Shown in pieces: positions 1 through 13,557 of a DNA stretch of 64,000 bases (positions within the stretch are counted from its first letter, which is position 1; every line of letters starts with the position of its first letter). The DNA comes from Prunella strophiata (lineage: Eukaryota > Chordata > Aves > Passeriformes > Prunellidae). The stretch is taken from positions 37,682,990 to 37,746,989 of the forward strand of contig JAZBQD010000014.1 of assembly GCA_036583965.1 (NCBI GenBank), in the 5' to 3' direction. Below the pieces are notes generated by a model that did no database searches, was not told where the DNA came from, and saw only the letters and a program-made list of their open reading frames with translations. The position numbers and the translations under genes were made by a program.

Positions 1-2409
1 ACATCTTCAGGAAGCCACAACAAGATTTAAGAGTCTAAGTTTTGAAACACCTCCAAGCATTGGACAGAGGTTTTTCCCAATTAGTTGCCAAAATTTAGCA
101 GCATCAAAGCAATGTTGAATTAGAGATTATTCACATATTTAAAGGTATCTGAGCTGATATCTGCCTCTCATAGGCTGATGCTGTTCCTTTAGCAATGCTT
201 CTGGGGTCTGAGTTCTGGCTCATGCAGACAGACTTACTTTTCTGACCTATATATATATAAAACCACAGATGGCATTTGTATAAAACCAAACCAAAAAGTT
301 GCGAGGTTGCCCTTCAAAGTCTTCTGCCATCTCCAGATACTGTATCTGCAGAATCCCCTGTGCATCCCAGTCTGACACAGGAAGAAGTCAGCAGGGCTCC
401 CAGAGCTCAATGCTGACTGAAGAATGTAGAGGTGCAGTGCTGGGTCTGGTGGTGGGAAAGCTCCTCTGGTCTCCAATGCCCATGGAGGTGCCACAGCTAA
501 TGTAGCAGAGGAGATGAGTTTGCAAAGCAACCATCTGGTGACCACAAAAGGAAATCTTTAATATGGACCTTTGATGGAAGAGAAAGAAAAACTGAGCCCT
601 GAGCTTCCAAACTGAGCTCTGAACTGAGATAAAAGAAAAAGGGCTTCATGGACATGACCATTAATCAATTTGCAATACATTCCATTATTTTAAACATTAA
701 TTACCTTTCTGCTAAATTAAGCTGAATCAGTAGCTCTGTTTAAATCTGCCTACAGTAGCAAACTCCATCCTCATTTTCTGATCACTCTCCTACCCTGCAA
801 TGGGAACCACTCTGTGAGGTGAATCTTTGATCTAAAAAAAGTAAGTAACCATAAATTGGTTATGACCATCTCATTTAGAAACTCAGTGCCTTCAGAAAAA
901 TAACACTGTGTTTTGATCCACAATATATTTGAGGAACAGGATGACATATTCATCCCAGTGGCTTGCATCTATCAAATGACTAAGGCATGTTGATTTTTGG
1001 TACAAGGTAAGTACTGCCCTCAGAGCCTTGTATTTTTTAGGTAAGTTGACTCTAAAGACATGTTCATCTTTATTACATCTTTATTACATCTTTATTACAT
1101 CTCATTTGGTTCCTTTTTGTCTCTTTTTTTTCTTTCTTTATTTTATTTTTTTAGCAGAAACCTTGCAGGATTCTTTGCAGTCAATGCCAATATATTTATT
1201 CTCAATATATGATGAGCCAAATTGATTTATATTTTTTATGCTTTCTACTTTAAAAAAGTCAGACAAAAACACACCTCCCTATTGCTCTAGTTCAGACAAG
1301 TAGTTTCTAGTTGAGAATGTAAAAAGAATCAGTAAAAAGCTAAAAAAAAAAATCATTAATGCAGAATAACAGAAAATTATGGTTTTTGTATGACCATCTT
1401 TGGAAATTATATAGAAAATTAAATATTCCTAGTTTTGAACATTCAGCTGTGTTTGACTGCCAAGAGTGCTCACTCCCTGGAATATTTCACACAGTAGTCA
1501 CTTTGGAGTGTTGTGAGGAGCAGAACTGCCTTTATGGAAAACTGTACAAAACAAACAGATTTCAGCACACATCAAAAATAGTCATGGTGGGGCTCAGATA
1601 TGGAAGTGATTGCAGTGGTTTTGCTATCTGGGGCAAATCAGCTGTGTTTGTGCAGATGATCCTCTTAATAACCAAGGAAAGTGGAGGTAGGTGTTAGGAA
1701 GAGACCTGCCCTCCCCTTCCCTTCAATTTCAAGGTTTAAAAAACAAGAGGAAGTATTTTCTGGTGGCTCTGTGAGCCACAGTTATGAAAAGGCATCCAAG
1801 ATTTTGCTTCAGTGGACATTTCTCACTTCTTAAGTTAGGTCTGGTGTCTGTACCAGGACAGTACCTGAACCATTTTGGCTACCTTCCAAGCACAGAGGAT
1901 CACAAGGACACTCTGAGGGAGCAGATGCTGACAGGCAAGTGAAAGCCATGTGCCACAGTTTCATTCCTATGCTAATACTAGCTCAAACATTTCCACCAGA
2001 CTTCAGCCTCCCACTCCTGCTCCCCATCACCTTCTCAGCTGTGCCTCCCCAGCTGGTTTTAGAGCCACATATAAAATGATATCAGGTAAAGGATTCACAA
2101 CAGAAGCAAGCCTGCATGGAAAGAGGGAAGGCTTTGTTTTCCACCTAGAGCTGTTCCCTGGTAGCACTCATTGCTCAAACTGTGGTGGCAGCTTGTCACC
2201 AGGACACATCAGGGAAGGAGAGCCTGAAGCTGACATTGTGACTGAGGAATGTGAAGGAGGAATCAAACACTGTGCTTGATACACATTTCTCAGACTGCAC
2301 TGAGAATCTCCTGGCTGACAGCAAGATGGCTTTACTTTGGTTTGTTGGAAGTCTAGTGAACATTTGAGTACCTCAGCCTGCTGTGGTTTTTTTTTTAACA
2401 CACTTACCT
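1..2409. other. Non-coding, AT-rich unique sequence
   Basis: No exon with matching splice sites and no recognised repeat apart from the 11-bp triplet at 1066-1102 and the T-rich tract after it. Open frames of 60-112 codons lack any motif or codon signal I can recognise. Confidence 0.6.
1066..1102 (+). repeat. Three tandem copies of an 11-bp AT-rich unit
   Basis: The unit TCTTTATTACA occurs three times head to tail, then runs into a T-rich tract (1110-1155). Confidence 0.85.
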
Positions 2410-2890
2410 CTAATTAATGCAGATTAATTTCCTGAGGACATATCTGTACATGAAGTTCCTTTGCAAAGGGAACCCCTGAGCACTCCTGTGTGTGCAGCAC
2501 TGCTCCCAGAGATGCCCCAAAGCCCTGCAGCAGGGCAGGGGCTGCTCCCAGCCTCTTCCCCAGCCCCTGGGTGTCCATTCTGCTCCTACATGGGGTCCGT
2601 GGGCAATCCCAGAGGATTTGTGGGGACTGGGATTTGCACCCTCTCCACCTACTTTGTTCTCCCTCTGGCACCCCATCAGGGGATAGACTGCTTGGCAGAG
2701 ACAAAAGAAAAATTCCTGGCCCAGGGACAACTTGGCCCCCTGCAATATATCATGGAGGAAATTGCTTTGTTGTAACTTTGTCAGTACCAAATGAATTCAC
2801 CATAATTATTGCATTCAGTGTGAATCCCAGTGGAAGCAATAATGATTTTCAGTTTATTCAAAAAGGTTGCTATTTTCCCTGACAAAAAAA
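2410..2890. other. GC-richer patch with overlapping chance open frames
   Basis: Frames of 96-130 codons are open on both strands over the same 300 bp, as happens when GC-rich DNA lacks stop codons. The peptides are proline-, serine- and leucine-rich without domain character. Sequence from 2780 turns AT-rich. Confidence 0.6.
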
Positions 2891-5800
2891 TTATGACCTA
2901 AAAATATCTGATGCATTTCTCATTACTTTAGTGGCTGTAATGATATGTTTGGAAGAAACACCAATTTTCCTGTCTACTGCTTTTGACACAACAACAATTA
3001 GTCATAAGCAGTGAAAAAAAGACATTAGTTAAGAAGTGGTAAGAAATACACAATATTTCTGTATTCATAGCTATTGGATTATTATTTGGTTACATTAGTC
3101 TCATTTTGTAGAATCAGGGATTTAGAAAACACACCCTGTAAAAATTCATACCTGTTGATTGTAGAGGCAAAAGAATTTTATCTCATCAGTATAATCCTTC
3201 CAGAGGGAAAAGGCACTTTGGTAACAGCCAAGTATCATATCATGTAGTGAAAATAACAATGCAGTTTTTAGAAAACCAAGCTAGGCTTAGGATGGTAGTG
3301 TTTGTCTAATTACAGAGAGAGAGAACATAATCACATCATGCCATCTCTGTGCCTTGTCCCTAAGTTTGGCTGCTAAATCTCTAGTTATTCAAGAAAATAT
3401 ACAGAAATATATATTTGTGAATGTTCTTCTTAACCATTTACTTTTATCAATGTTTGTTGGCGTGTTTGTTGGTCACTTCTTTTATTCATCTATTTGATAA
3501 ACATAAAAAACTATTATGAAAATGGTCTAATAATATTTCAGAAACTTAAAACCACTTTACTATGACAACTGTACTGCATTGATTTTGGCATTCGATTTTC
3601 CCCTTTTTTTACTCTTCCCAAGTCCTTTCCCCTCCAGAAACTGCACTTTCAATTATTCTCTTCTCACATGTTATCCTTGCTTTCCAAAGTTGCAGCATTT
3701 TCCATGAATCCATCTTCATGAACAATGCATGGGGGAAGATTCTTCAACTTCTCTGTCAGTCCTTATGCAGAGGGTAGGTTCATTCTCCAGAGCCAACAGG
3801 TGAGTTAGTGACACACATCACCCTTGTCATACAGACTGGTCCTCTCAGACTGAGCTGCATCTTTCTCAGCTTTTCCTAGCACCATGTGCTCATGATAGAA
3901 TTGTGAATTTACTGCCTGTTAAATATAAATCCAGTGTGGTTTGGAAGTCTAGGTTTTCAAGGCTGCCATCTATACTCAACAAATGAGGGATGGTGGCTGA
4001 GGTCTGGGCCTCTGTGAAAGTCCAAGATTAAGGTTTTACTGCTTTCTTGGAATTTGGAGCCTTCTCATGTAATGATGGGACATGGGTTAGGCTACATATG
4101 CTCTCTCTCTGTTAAAAGAAATCCCAAATCTGGCTGCTCTCAAACAGGGATATTCATCTGGGCATGAGCTACAGCTATGTGGTTAAGAAGACACATTGTC
4201 ATGGGCTCAGCACAGGCAGCTCTGACAAGAACTAAGGTTTGGCTCCTGTAAAAGTCAAAAGGAAATTTGCCTTTTTCTCAATGCAAAACCAGGTTCTACC
4301 ACAGCATGAGGCTATTTCTCCATTTGTTTCCTCTTCTTTCAAAGTTAGATAATTTCCCTCCCCCCCTTCTCCATTTCTTACTATTTCTGGTAGACTGGGA
4401 AATCTCATTTTGGTAATTTTTATATCGTGAACAGAGAAGAAATTGGTTTTGTTTCATTACTGCTCACCCTGCAAAAATTTGGTTTCTGCTGTGTTCTTTG
4501 CCTGCCAGTTTCCAATTACACAAAAATGTACACTATTAAAACATAGAATAACTTGCACTACTTGCACTTTTCTGAACCTTACTGCTTATAGGAGTGATTT
4601 AAACAGCATCTACTGCATCAGCTAAACAACTTGGTCTTATTTTCTACAGATAATGGGGATCATCTGTTATTAATGAAGCTTAATTTATTCACCTCATTTT
4701 CCTTGCTGAGTTCACTCAGCAACAGACCCCAAACAGCAAGCAAATGAGCATGGAAAGGTTTTTTAAATGACAGCCCAAGCTCTCCAAGACAGAGGTTATG
4801 CAAATGCTGCCATGGTAAGACAAGCCCTCTTTGAGGCCTCTTGTTTACAAAATTCTCTCTGAGAGTGTCTTGCCTCTGATGCAGGGGGTCCAATGTGTCC
4901 CACCAGAGCTGATGTCCAGCAGTGCTGCAGCTTCATCCCACTGACCCTCTTCCTCTGCCCTTTCTCAGAGGGTCCTGGGGCAGACACTAGGTTTTAAATG
5001 GCACCAAAATTAGGAAACATCACTAAAATGGAGAACTGCCTGCACATCTCTTTATGTTTTGAAATAGTTTACAAAGTGTCACACCCAGTGACTATTGAAG
5101 AGCTGATTTATTGTTCAAAACTCATTTTGTTTTACTCACAGAGTTGCTAGCTTCTCATATGAAGCAGATACATGACTATAGATCATGAAATTAATGTATA
5201 TGAAAGTTTCCAGGTGTCCTAAGCCCCTCCCTCACTTATAAATTTCTTTGAAGTTAAAACAAAAACAAGCCTCTAATTATCTGGAGAAAACCCTGTGAAC
5301 AAGGAGCCTTACTATCAGAAAGACACTGTCACCCATCATCTGTTCTCTGCTGGTATTCCCATGCAAAATCTTCATCTGCACACTTTCTAAGGCATCTTCC
5401 TTCTATGTGACTTCTGGAAGTCTTCAAGTACCAGGAGCCCAGGACAATATGATTTCTCTGAGTTCCTTGGTTTTAATATGGTCCCTACTGAAAAGTGGAA
5501 CTGTTGTTATTCTGTAATAACATGAACAACCATGAAATATTTGCTTTAAGATATGCAACAGAGAAAATCTTACATTTATTAAATTCAGCAACAGCTCAGA
5601 TTATTTCACACATGACACAAATGGCCCCAAACCTGGATTATACATTGAGGGAAGCAAAACATGTGTTTGAAGGAGAGCTCTCTGCTGGCACTGACTGAAT
5701 TTAACAAACAGTTTGCAAATCATTTATCTGGTACTAAGTAAGTTCCAGGTGCTCAGAGAAACCTCCAGTTAAAGGCAGAAGATTTCTGTATCTCTGTGGG

Positions 5801-8060
5801 TAAACAAGTGGTCTCACATCCATAAGCTGCCACTGCTGTGGATACTGATGTTAATTTTCACTAATTTGGAAAATCAGGTCAGCTGTGTAAATCCTTCATG
5901 ATCAGTGCATCCAGGGTCACCAGTCATGTTCAAGAAGCCCAGCCAGCCTTCAAAAGTAAAATAAGCTGCCTTCCTGAAGGATGGAGATGGCTTGGTGGAT
6001 GAGGTGAAGTTGTACCATTCCTCTCATTTTTCAGAGCATATTATGGTATTTCTGAAGTTTTACACTGGCTACATCCTCTCCTGATCCCGTGGGCAGCATG
6101 ACAGACCCCTAGGGGCACAGATGGTGAGTGAACAGGAGGTGAAGAGGTACATGGCTCCCTGTGCCACTCCCTGCTGCTGCAGAGCAGTGCTGGCCATATC
6201 TCAGCTGCAAATGAGGAAACCTGATGGTTGCCATAAATTACACTGCCAACCCTGGGGGCTGTTCCAGCAGTGCTGAGGGCTGCCACCTTGGAGTGAATGC
6301 CAAAATGCCAGCCCCCAGGCAGTGGGGGCAAATGCAGTAGCTGTGTGTCCCCTGGGGAGCTTCCTGATGCTGGAGATATCTTCAGAGAGGCAGATGAACC
6401 ATATTAAGGGCTGATTTGCTCATCAGTCACTCATACCACAACTTCAAACCTAATGATCTCCTTCTTCTTTGAAAATATCAGTTGCTACTGAAAATAATAA
6501 AAGGAAGCTTATGCATCCCAAACAGCTAATGCCCATAAAGAGATCACATAGCATAAAAGGGATTGCCAAGGAAAGGATGCACCCATTTGAAGCTTTTGGC
6601 AACAGTCAGGCTCCAGACTTATTTGCTTAAAATTAGCCCCAAGGGCAGTTGAGAGCAGCTCCATACATCCCATGTCACATGTCAAAATTTCATTGCCTAA
6701 AATGGAAATGTCATAAATCACAAGGCAGTGCAAGAGCATGCCAAGCAGAGGACCATTAACTGCATATTAGAAGAAATAATCTTTTTAACAAGCAAGTTTA
6801 CTGGGGCTACTGTAACCAGAAGGGGAAAAAAGAAATTCTTTGTACTGTCCTTGGAACTATTTGCCTTCATATGTGCTGCCATCAGGAAGCCTCTGAGTTT
6901 CCCTCACAGTGTAATATTTCATTGTCCTTAGCAGCTGGAAGGTCGGTGTTCGATTTGTTAATGCACAAGGTGCAGAATCAGTGACAGCTGCATCTGTGCC
7001 TCAGCAAGGGCATGGCATAAGCAGGCATATGCTACACAGAGCATGTTTCACTTGCTAAGCAATGGCATTTTGTTGTGCTTCAAGACTTTCACTATTGAGC
7101 CTCAAAATAACTCTGTCTGTTGGGCTTGCTGTACCAAGGGTGCATTGAGGATTATGTCATGTGCAGGTCAGATGTCTCTCTAGGAAAATATGGGTTAGTT
7201 GTGAGTGATTAAATGCAGTAGATTCGTCCATTGTATGTGCATGCATGCCTACCTGTGCCTGTATATCATGTGTAATACCATAAAACCTGAGCTAGAGCTG
7301 TTGACTCTGAGTACTTGTGCTTCTGCATGGGAGGAGAACCGATGTGATTAACTTGTATGTCAAGAAAGAGGCATGTGCATGCTTGTAAACTTGAAATACA
7401 GAATAATCATCTACACACACAGTCTCAGACAGGACTAAAAGCCTGCAGACATTTCAGGATTGACAGCATGCCAGCCTCTCTGGAGAGCTGGTTTGGTGGA
7501 GGGCTTTGGTTTTTTTGAAACTTGTAAAACAAGAATTCCGAGGAGGCAGCCAGTCTGCAGGCAATCAGGAGGAGCCTGCAGTCCCTCTGCTGGGGGCTTC
7601 CCTGGTGCTGAGGCCATGTGCAGCTGAGCAGGCGTGGGTGGTGTCACACATGGGACAGAAGGAGCACAGCAAACTGCTGCCTGAGCCTCTTCTGCAGGGC
7701 CCCACTGGAAGGGTTTTCAGCACCATTTTTGTGTGCAGACCAGCCAAGGGCTGCACACCTCCATGCTGTGCCTGGGAGGAGCATGTTGTTACACTTGAGG
7801 AAAAAGAAATCTCTGTCTTCCAGCAGCTTTAAATTTTCCCCCCTGTCATTAAGACCCAATAAAACTGTTAGCACCTCCTCAGATATCCTATTTTCTCATG
7901 CCATCTTTCAGGTGTGCTCTGTGGGCTTCCCTGTTTAGTACGTGCAGGATACATTTTAAGAGCCTCATTAATTATTTTGGGTGAAGCAAAAGGAAGGCAA
8001 ACTCCTGGCTTTGAAGGGAAGTTAATGTGGCAACAGCTCTACAAATAGGTATCCTGGACC
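2891..8060. other. Non-coding unique sequence
   Basis: No recognised gene or repeat. A C-rich run (CCCTCCCCCCC) lies near 4358. Mildly GC-rich stretches near 6050-6340 and 7440-7760 again give overlapping short frames on both strands. Confidence 0.55.
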
Positions 8061-9360
8061 TCAGCCCAATTCTCTGTCCTTCTCAGTCTCCTTTCCACTT
8101 AGGTATGATTTCCAGGCCAGCAGCTGGAGCACGGGAGACCAGGGACTCGCTGGAGCTGCTGTCCAGGGGCCAGGGAGGTACCTGGGGTGCCTGAGGTGCC
8201 TCCAGTGCTGGGTGCTTGCCCTGGGGCTGGAGGGCACCCCTGGGGCTCCTGCTCTGCTCGGTGCAGAGTTTGGATCCCATGGAAACCTCACATGGAGAGA
8301 CCAGAGGCGAACTTAGAAACGTGAGCAGATGGTGCTGGAGAATGTGCAGCGTGCACAGAGAGGGCATCTCTGCAAACAGCGTTTGGGGGAGGCAAAGGGA
8401 GGTCCTGCAGGAGCAATCCCATGGGGTTTATCACATTGCCTGCTCAGTACCCTTGGGGGTTTCTTTCTACTTTTTCAAATTCTGCACTTTCTTTTGAGGT
8501 TTATTGCTGCCAAAAATATAGAGAACCAAGATTTTACAAAACTAATTCCAGCAATGTTCCAGTATAATAACTTTCTCCTTTCTTTCCTTGGCACTGTAAA
8601 GACTGTGCATAAATTTAATTACATCTATTTATTTTGCATTAGCATGTCCCTTCTCCCTTTGTCAAATCACCATGCAGTGGATTCTCCATTCAGGATTTCT
8701 TCTATTTCAGAAATTAGCAGAGAAAGGATTACACTTTCAGGGGGGAAAGGGCACAGAACTATCTTAGAAAAAAGAGCACAAGCATATTTTTGTAGATAAT
8801 TTTATTTTTTGGAATTTTTCTGATTTTTATCACTTGAAAATTAAATGTTTTTATTAACAAGTAGGATTTGGGTAGGCTTTAGGAAAAAAAATAAGGGGGG
8901 GTATATATTTTTTTATTACTTTTCCTCAAACCTGTTGAAAACAATTGACATAATAAGCTACTTAAGCACTCAGTTTGCATCAGTTCCAAGAGGAATAAGA
9001 TATCTAAGAGCTAGACATCTAAATAGCTTAACTAATTGCCTCCTGACAAAGAGACTTTATGGAACAAGCCATTCAGCCCACACAGTTGTCTTCCTTACCT
9101 TCAGAGAACACCATTACAGCTGTCAAAGGGCTCCTAGACCTGGTGTGAGTTAAGGATTAGTTGAGGGTAGAGGGATTGCTAAATATCTTGATTTTTGTCC
9201 ATAGATCTAATGTGAATCTCTGCTTTCCACAAGCTTTTTTTTTTTTGTACAGAATTAATTAGCCTAAAGATGGAACAGCAGATGCAATATTGGTGTCTTC
9301 CGCAGCTGTAGCTGTAATGATGGGTACTTTCTCCTCTTCCTCACTGACAGAACAATGCTG
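8061..9360. other. GC-rich patch followed by an AT-rich block
   Basis: 8100-8290 is GC-rich (GGGGCCAGGGAGGTACCTGG region) and open in several frames. 8490-8690 is AT-rich with TTTAATTACATC and ATTTTGCATTAGCATG elements and could be conserved non-coding DNA, by impression only. A T run of 12 lies near 9234-9245. Confidence 0.45.
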
Positions 9361-10090
9361 GTATGTTAAACCTGCTGCAAGCAGCAGAGCATCTGCTGGC
9401 TGGGAATGGCCCCTCTTTAATGAGGCTGCCACTCCTCAGCAGCCAGCTCAAGGTGCCATTGCTTAATCCAGTGTTCATCTTTGGGGACATTGGAGAGATG
9501 AAAGTAGGAGCAGGCAGTGTCTCCCTGGAGACTGCAGGAGTCCTCACTGAAGACAGGTATCAGGGCATGGAGAGAGCAAGGTCTGGAAATACCCCAAAGC
9601 TCCACTGCATAAAACCTCTGCATCATCATCTCCAGGGCTGGGGGAGCTGGGAGGGATCACAGTCTGGGGAAACACATACTGGGCTGAGATCCCTAGCCTG
9701 CTGTGGAAGTTTAATGTTCCACCAGGTTGGTTTGGATACAGGGCTGGGCTCATGCATGAGACCTGGGACACTGTGCTACAGTGGCACAACCAAAATCACT
9801 GCAACAGCTGCACTGAATCCAGGTATGGCCAGGAAGTCCAGGCTGGGCATTGGACAAGAGAAACAGCAAGCACACAAGAGCAGAGGACAGGTCAACAGCA
9901 TGGTCAGACGTTGCAGGTAGAGAAGACAAGAAGCTCACACTGGACCAGGTGCTGGAGTAAGTCAAGGGCAGAAGCAGGAGCCAGGATAAGAAACATAGCT
10001 TCAAGTTTTGCCAGCAAGAGCTGCAGTGATGGTATCTTCCAGTGTCTGTGTGGGGACAAACCTAGGGCCACAGGTGGATATAAGGTTTAA
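9361..10090 (+). other. Region with the longest plus-strand open frame (9363-9920, 185 codons); coding status doubtful
   Basis: The frame opens at an ATG at 9363 and stays open for 185 codons. Shorter frames are open on the opposite strand over the same bases, composition drifts along its length, and I see no domain, signal peptide or repeated motif. A GTAAGT lies just beyond, near 9956, but no partner acceptor is convincing. It is probably chance, less likely a non-coding RNA exon. Confidence 0.3.
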
Positions 10091-10430
10091 TTGTGCCCTC
10101 AGATAAAGCACCAAAATGGGGGGCACTGACAGCCTCTGGAGACAGGGGCTGAGTGGAATTGACACTGCCAATTGTCAATTGAAAAATGAAAAGATAACAC
10201 CATCCTGCTGAAGGCATGCTTAAAAATACAGTATGGGTCTGAAAACCACAGCTAAATCAAGTGTTGTTTTAGTTAATTATATATTAAGAATCTTATTCTC
10301 AGAGATAAGCAGAGCCATGTTTAAATTAGCATGTTGCCTGATAATTAAGAAATTTGCTACAATAACAACAACACAACTACCCAAAACCAGCATTCTAAAA
10401 ATGACTATGTGAAAAAGTTTTGACTGTCTC

Positions 10431-10447
10431 CTAATTAAATTAATTAG
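10431..10447. promoter_or_regulatory. Palindromic homeodomain-type motif CTAATTAA-A-TTAATTAG
   Basis: Two 8-bp arms mirror each other around one base, giving overlapping TAATTA cores, the classical homeodomain recognition sequence. Further TAATTA-like sites lie nearby (10273, 10340 and 10449). This fits a developmental enhancer, but AT-rich DNA makes such motifs by chance. Confidence 0.35.
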
Positions 10448-11036
10448 AGTAATTATGTCACAAATATTCTGTTAAGTAAGTGGTAGTGTAACCAAGACAT
10501 AGATACTGAAGGTGAGCAGAGATTTTATGTGATATGAAAGGAGGGTGTATTAATTACAAGTAGACTATGAATACACATTGACATAATAATCAATGTGCAC
10601 CTCATGTATTTTCAGTAATCTTAAACTGTTGTGTATGTGATATAGCTAGAATTGCTGTTGGCTCCAATGGTTTCAAATGAAAAGCATCACACAGCTAAAT
10701 TCTATGTGGAGTGGAGGAATTAAATTTAGCAAATCTGGTTCTATGACCACAATATTTCCTCTGGCCTCCCACACTGGAATGTATTTACACTTTTTTTTTT
10801 TTTCAGTCTATTATGCCATGGACATGACAGGCCTCAAATGTCATTCCAGGATTGGTTTTCTCTCCTCTTTGCTTATTTCTGCAACCATTTTTGGGAGAGT
10901 GAGTGTCCCCATGGTGCTGTCTGAGAACACATCACCTGTTCTTTCTGTGTGATGCACATTCTGTTCAAATCCTGCCCTGATGCCTGCTCAGATGACCTCT
11001 TCCAGCACTGTCCACTACAAATTTCCTGTGGGAGTC

Positions 11037-11082
11037 TTTTTATTGCTTATAATTTTACTGTTTATTGCTTATAATTTTACTT
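11037..11082 (+). repeat. 22-bp direct duplication
   Basis: TTTATTGCTTATAATTTTAC occurs twice in immediate succession, near-identical, flanked by unique sequence. A small slippage duplication. Confidence 0.85.
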
Positions 11083-13538
11083 TACATAAGCATCATTCTG
11101 TTCCTTAATTTGAAAAATACAGTTAAAAGGACTGATTGATCTGTGCTATACCCATCATGATCATCAAGTTCTCACTGCATTGCCTTTCTCCCCAAGATAA
11201 CCATTCCCTGGTTTTGTATCCTCTTTTTTAAATGTCTCACCAAATCTCTTATTTTCTTACTCTTTCTTGAATCTTTGCTGTTATGTCTTTTCTTGAGGTC
11301 AGAAACAGTATTGAAGAAAGCATTCCAGAGATTTTGTAGATATACACACACATATTCTGTTTGTTCTACTCAGCACAGCAGTTTCTATGGCTATTTAATG
11401 AGCTTTTATGAGCATTTAATCAACATTAATGTGTAATGTTCCCTGCTGCTGTACACGTCACTGATATCCAAAAACACTTACAGCATTTTCCACAGACCCA
11501 GCCCAGAAACCAACAACATATGAATATATGATTTTTTTCTAATATTCACACCTTCTGTATTTAATCAGCGACAAACCTGACTTCAGTTAGATACATATTA
11601 CCTAGTATAAAAATCTGTGTTAAACTCTTTTAATGAGTTTTTAAAAATTTGCCCTGATTTTTACTAATCAAATTATTTAGAATTGAAATTCCTCCCTTCA
11701 TGTAACAGGCACAGCAGGAGGGTGTGAATCTAAGATCTGCTCAGCATGGGACCATAAGTTATTATCTGTGTGGTCATGAAGGCCAATGTGCAGCCATATT
11801 TCTAATTCTCTAATGCTGATTTACATCAGTGTTTTAAATGGGAGGACGTGTGAGCAGGAAAACCTTGCACTTTAGGGAAAAAGAAGCTGTCCTCTCTTTC
11901 TGCTGTTTAAGCTGTGTCCCCTTATTTCTTTTGTGCTTTTTATGTGTGACATTTATGCCAAGTCTTTCAGATTTATCTTCTTTGAAGATGGTCTTGGTGG
12001 ATTTTACTACACACTTGTGGCAAGGGTTTGAATCCATGCACCCAGGAAGCTAATATTAAAAAATAAATTGCTTTGTACTGTGAGGAGTTCTGCATCTCAG
12101 GGTTGATCATCAGGATGGATGGAGCAGAGGATTCATTTCAGAAGACAGACATAACCCAGGTCTTTCAATATAATTCCCACGGATGCATCTCTCAAACACA
12201 CGTTTGCCAAACGAACTTCCTTGAGTAAACACCAACTTCATCCTACTAATTACACTGCAAAATTCATATGCACTTGCTCAATATTTGCAAATTATCTCCT
12301 TGCAGCAGAGTCCTTTCCTTTTTTTTCTTTTTCTTTCTGAACTGCACACACAGGCTTTGTGGCCCATAAGAATGTGTACTCTAAAAAGAAATTTAAACAC
12401 CAGCTGGCCAGAGCCTACATACATTAGAAGAGAGCTGCAGTTTACTCAGCTGAATTCATTTCCCAACAGTATATTTAAGGGTAGAATGCAATTTCAAGGT
12501 CTAATGGCTGATAAAGTTAATGTGCACATGGGAGAAACTAAAGGTGCTGTCACTGCTGCAGATGATTCCAGTGCAGATCCATTCATGTACATTCCTGTCC
12601 TGAAATGATTCTCCTCAAAACCATGACACACTCAGCCATGTTCCCCAGGGAGCACAGGGTGTGGGGAGGAAACAAGTGGGTGAAGGCACTGGCAGCCAGT
12701 GACTGGAGGATGGGGGGAAAATGGGAGAAAAGAGCTTTTGGACAGGTGGTCAGGACACAGAAAACACCCTTTTGTACACAGCTGGAAGGAGAAAAGAGAC
12801 AAGGAGCAGGATCAGAGGGATGTGAAAAGGCAGGGATTAACAGCCTGTGGTCCTGTTCCTGCAGTGAGGACAACCCCCAGACTGTTGACTCAGCCTGAAA
12901 AGCCACCATCACTTGATGGCCTCACTGCACTAAAACTGTCCTCCCTTCCAAGGGGACCAGCTGGCTCCTCATTGCCAAAGCCTGTCTGAAGATCGGTTTA
13001 AAAATGAAGGTCTGCTCTTTTTTTTGTACTTTTCTTTCATGAGAACTCCTGTTCTCACTTATGATTAAAGCTGGGAGCTGAGCAGATGTCAAGACAAAAG
13101 AAAGGCTTTATTGGAAGTATTCTCTTCAACAGAGCTGGAAAAGCACATTTTGGGCAGTTCTAGCCCAAACAATCCTCATTTTACTGAGCTGAACTGTGAG
13201 AGTTTTCAGACACAATAGCCAAAGAAAGTATCTTGTCTTTGTGTATTTATCAAGAATGGGAATTCAGTTTATAAAGAGTGATTCAATTTGGACATAGTAA
13301 AGAAAATAAAACCAGTACTGAAATACCAGGGAAAGATGCACTTAAGCCACAAATGTGAAGGGCCAAACCCATGCTGGGATGGTGGGAACAGATACTAAAG
13401 GAGATCCTGATTCCTGAAGGAGAATGTGGCACCTTAACCCCAAACCCTGATCTTCTCAGCTGCATAGCACCTTGTTTGCTACCAGAAAGCTCTCCTGCTC
13501 CCACCATTTACCCCACTGAAGCTTTTCCCCACCAGTGG

Positions 13539-13557
13539 AAAAAAAAAAAAAAAAAAA
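13539..13557 (+). repeat. Poly(A) run of 19 bases
   Basis: Uninterrupted A after CCCACCAGTGG at the edge of a GC-richer patch. On the minus strand it encodes a phenylalanine run inside a spurious 196-residue open frame. Confidence 0.93.

Larger units (their letters stand above)
10091..13538. other. Non-coding sequence with AT-rich, possibly conserved block
   Basis: 10250-10480 is AT-rich and holds several TAATTA-type sites. 10790-10805 is a T run. 12600-12900 is purine-rich and open on both strands. No exon or recognised transposon is visible. Confidence 0.5.

Noticed and set aside
2410..2882. Cluster of overlapping frames of 96-130 codons on both strands
   Set aside because: Mutually overlapping frames in a GC-rich patch are expected by chance, and no splice or domain signal is present.
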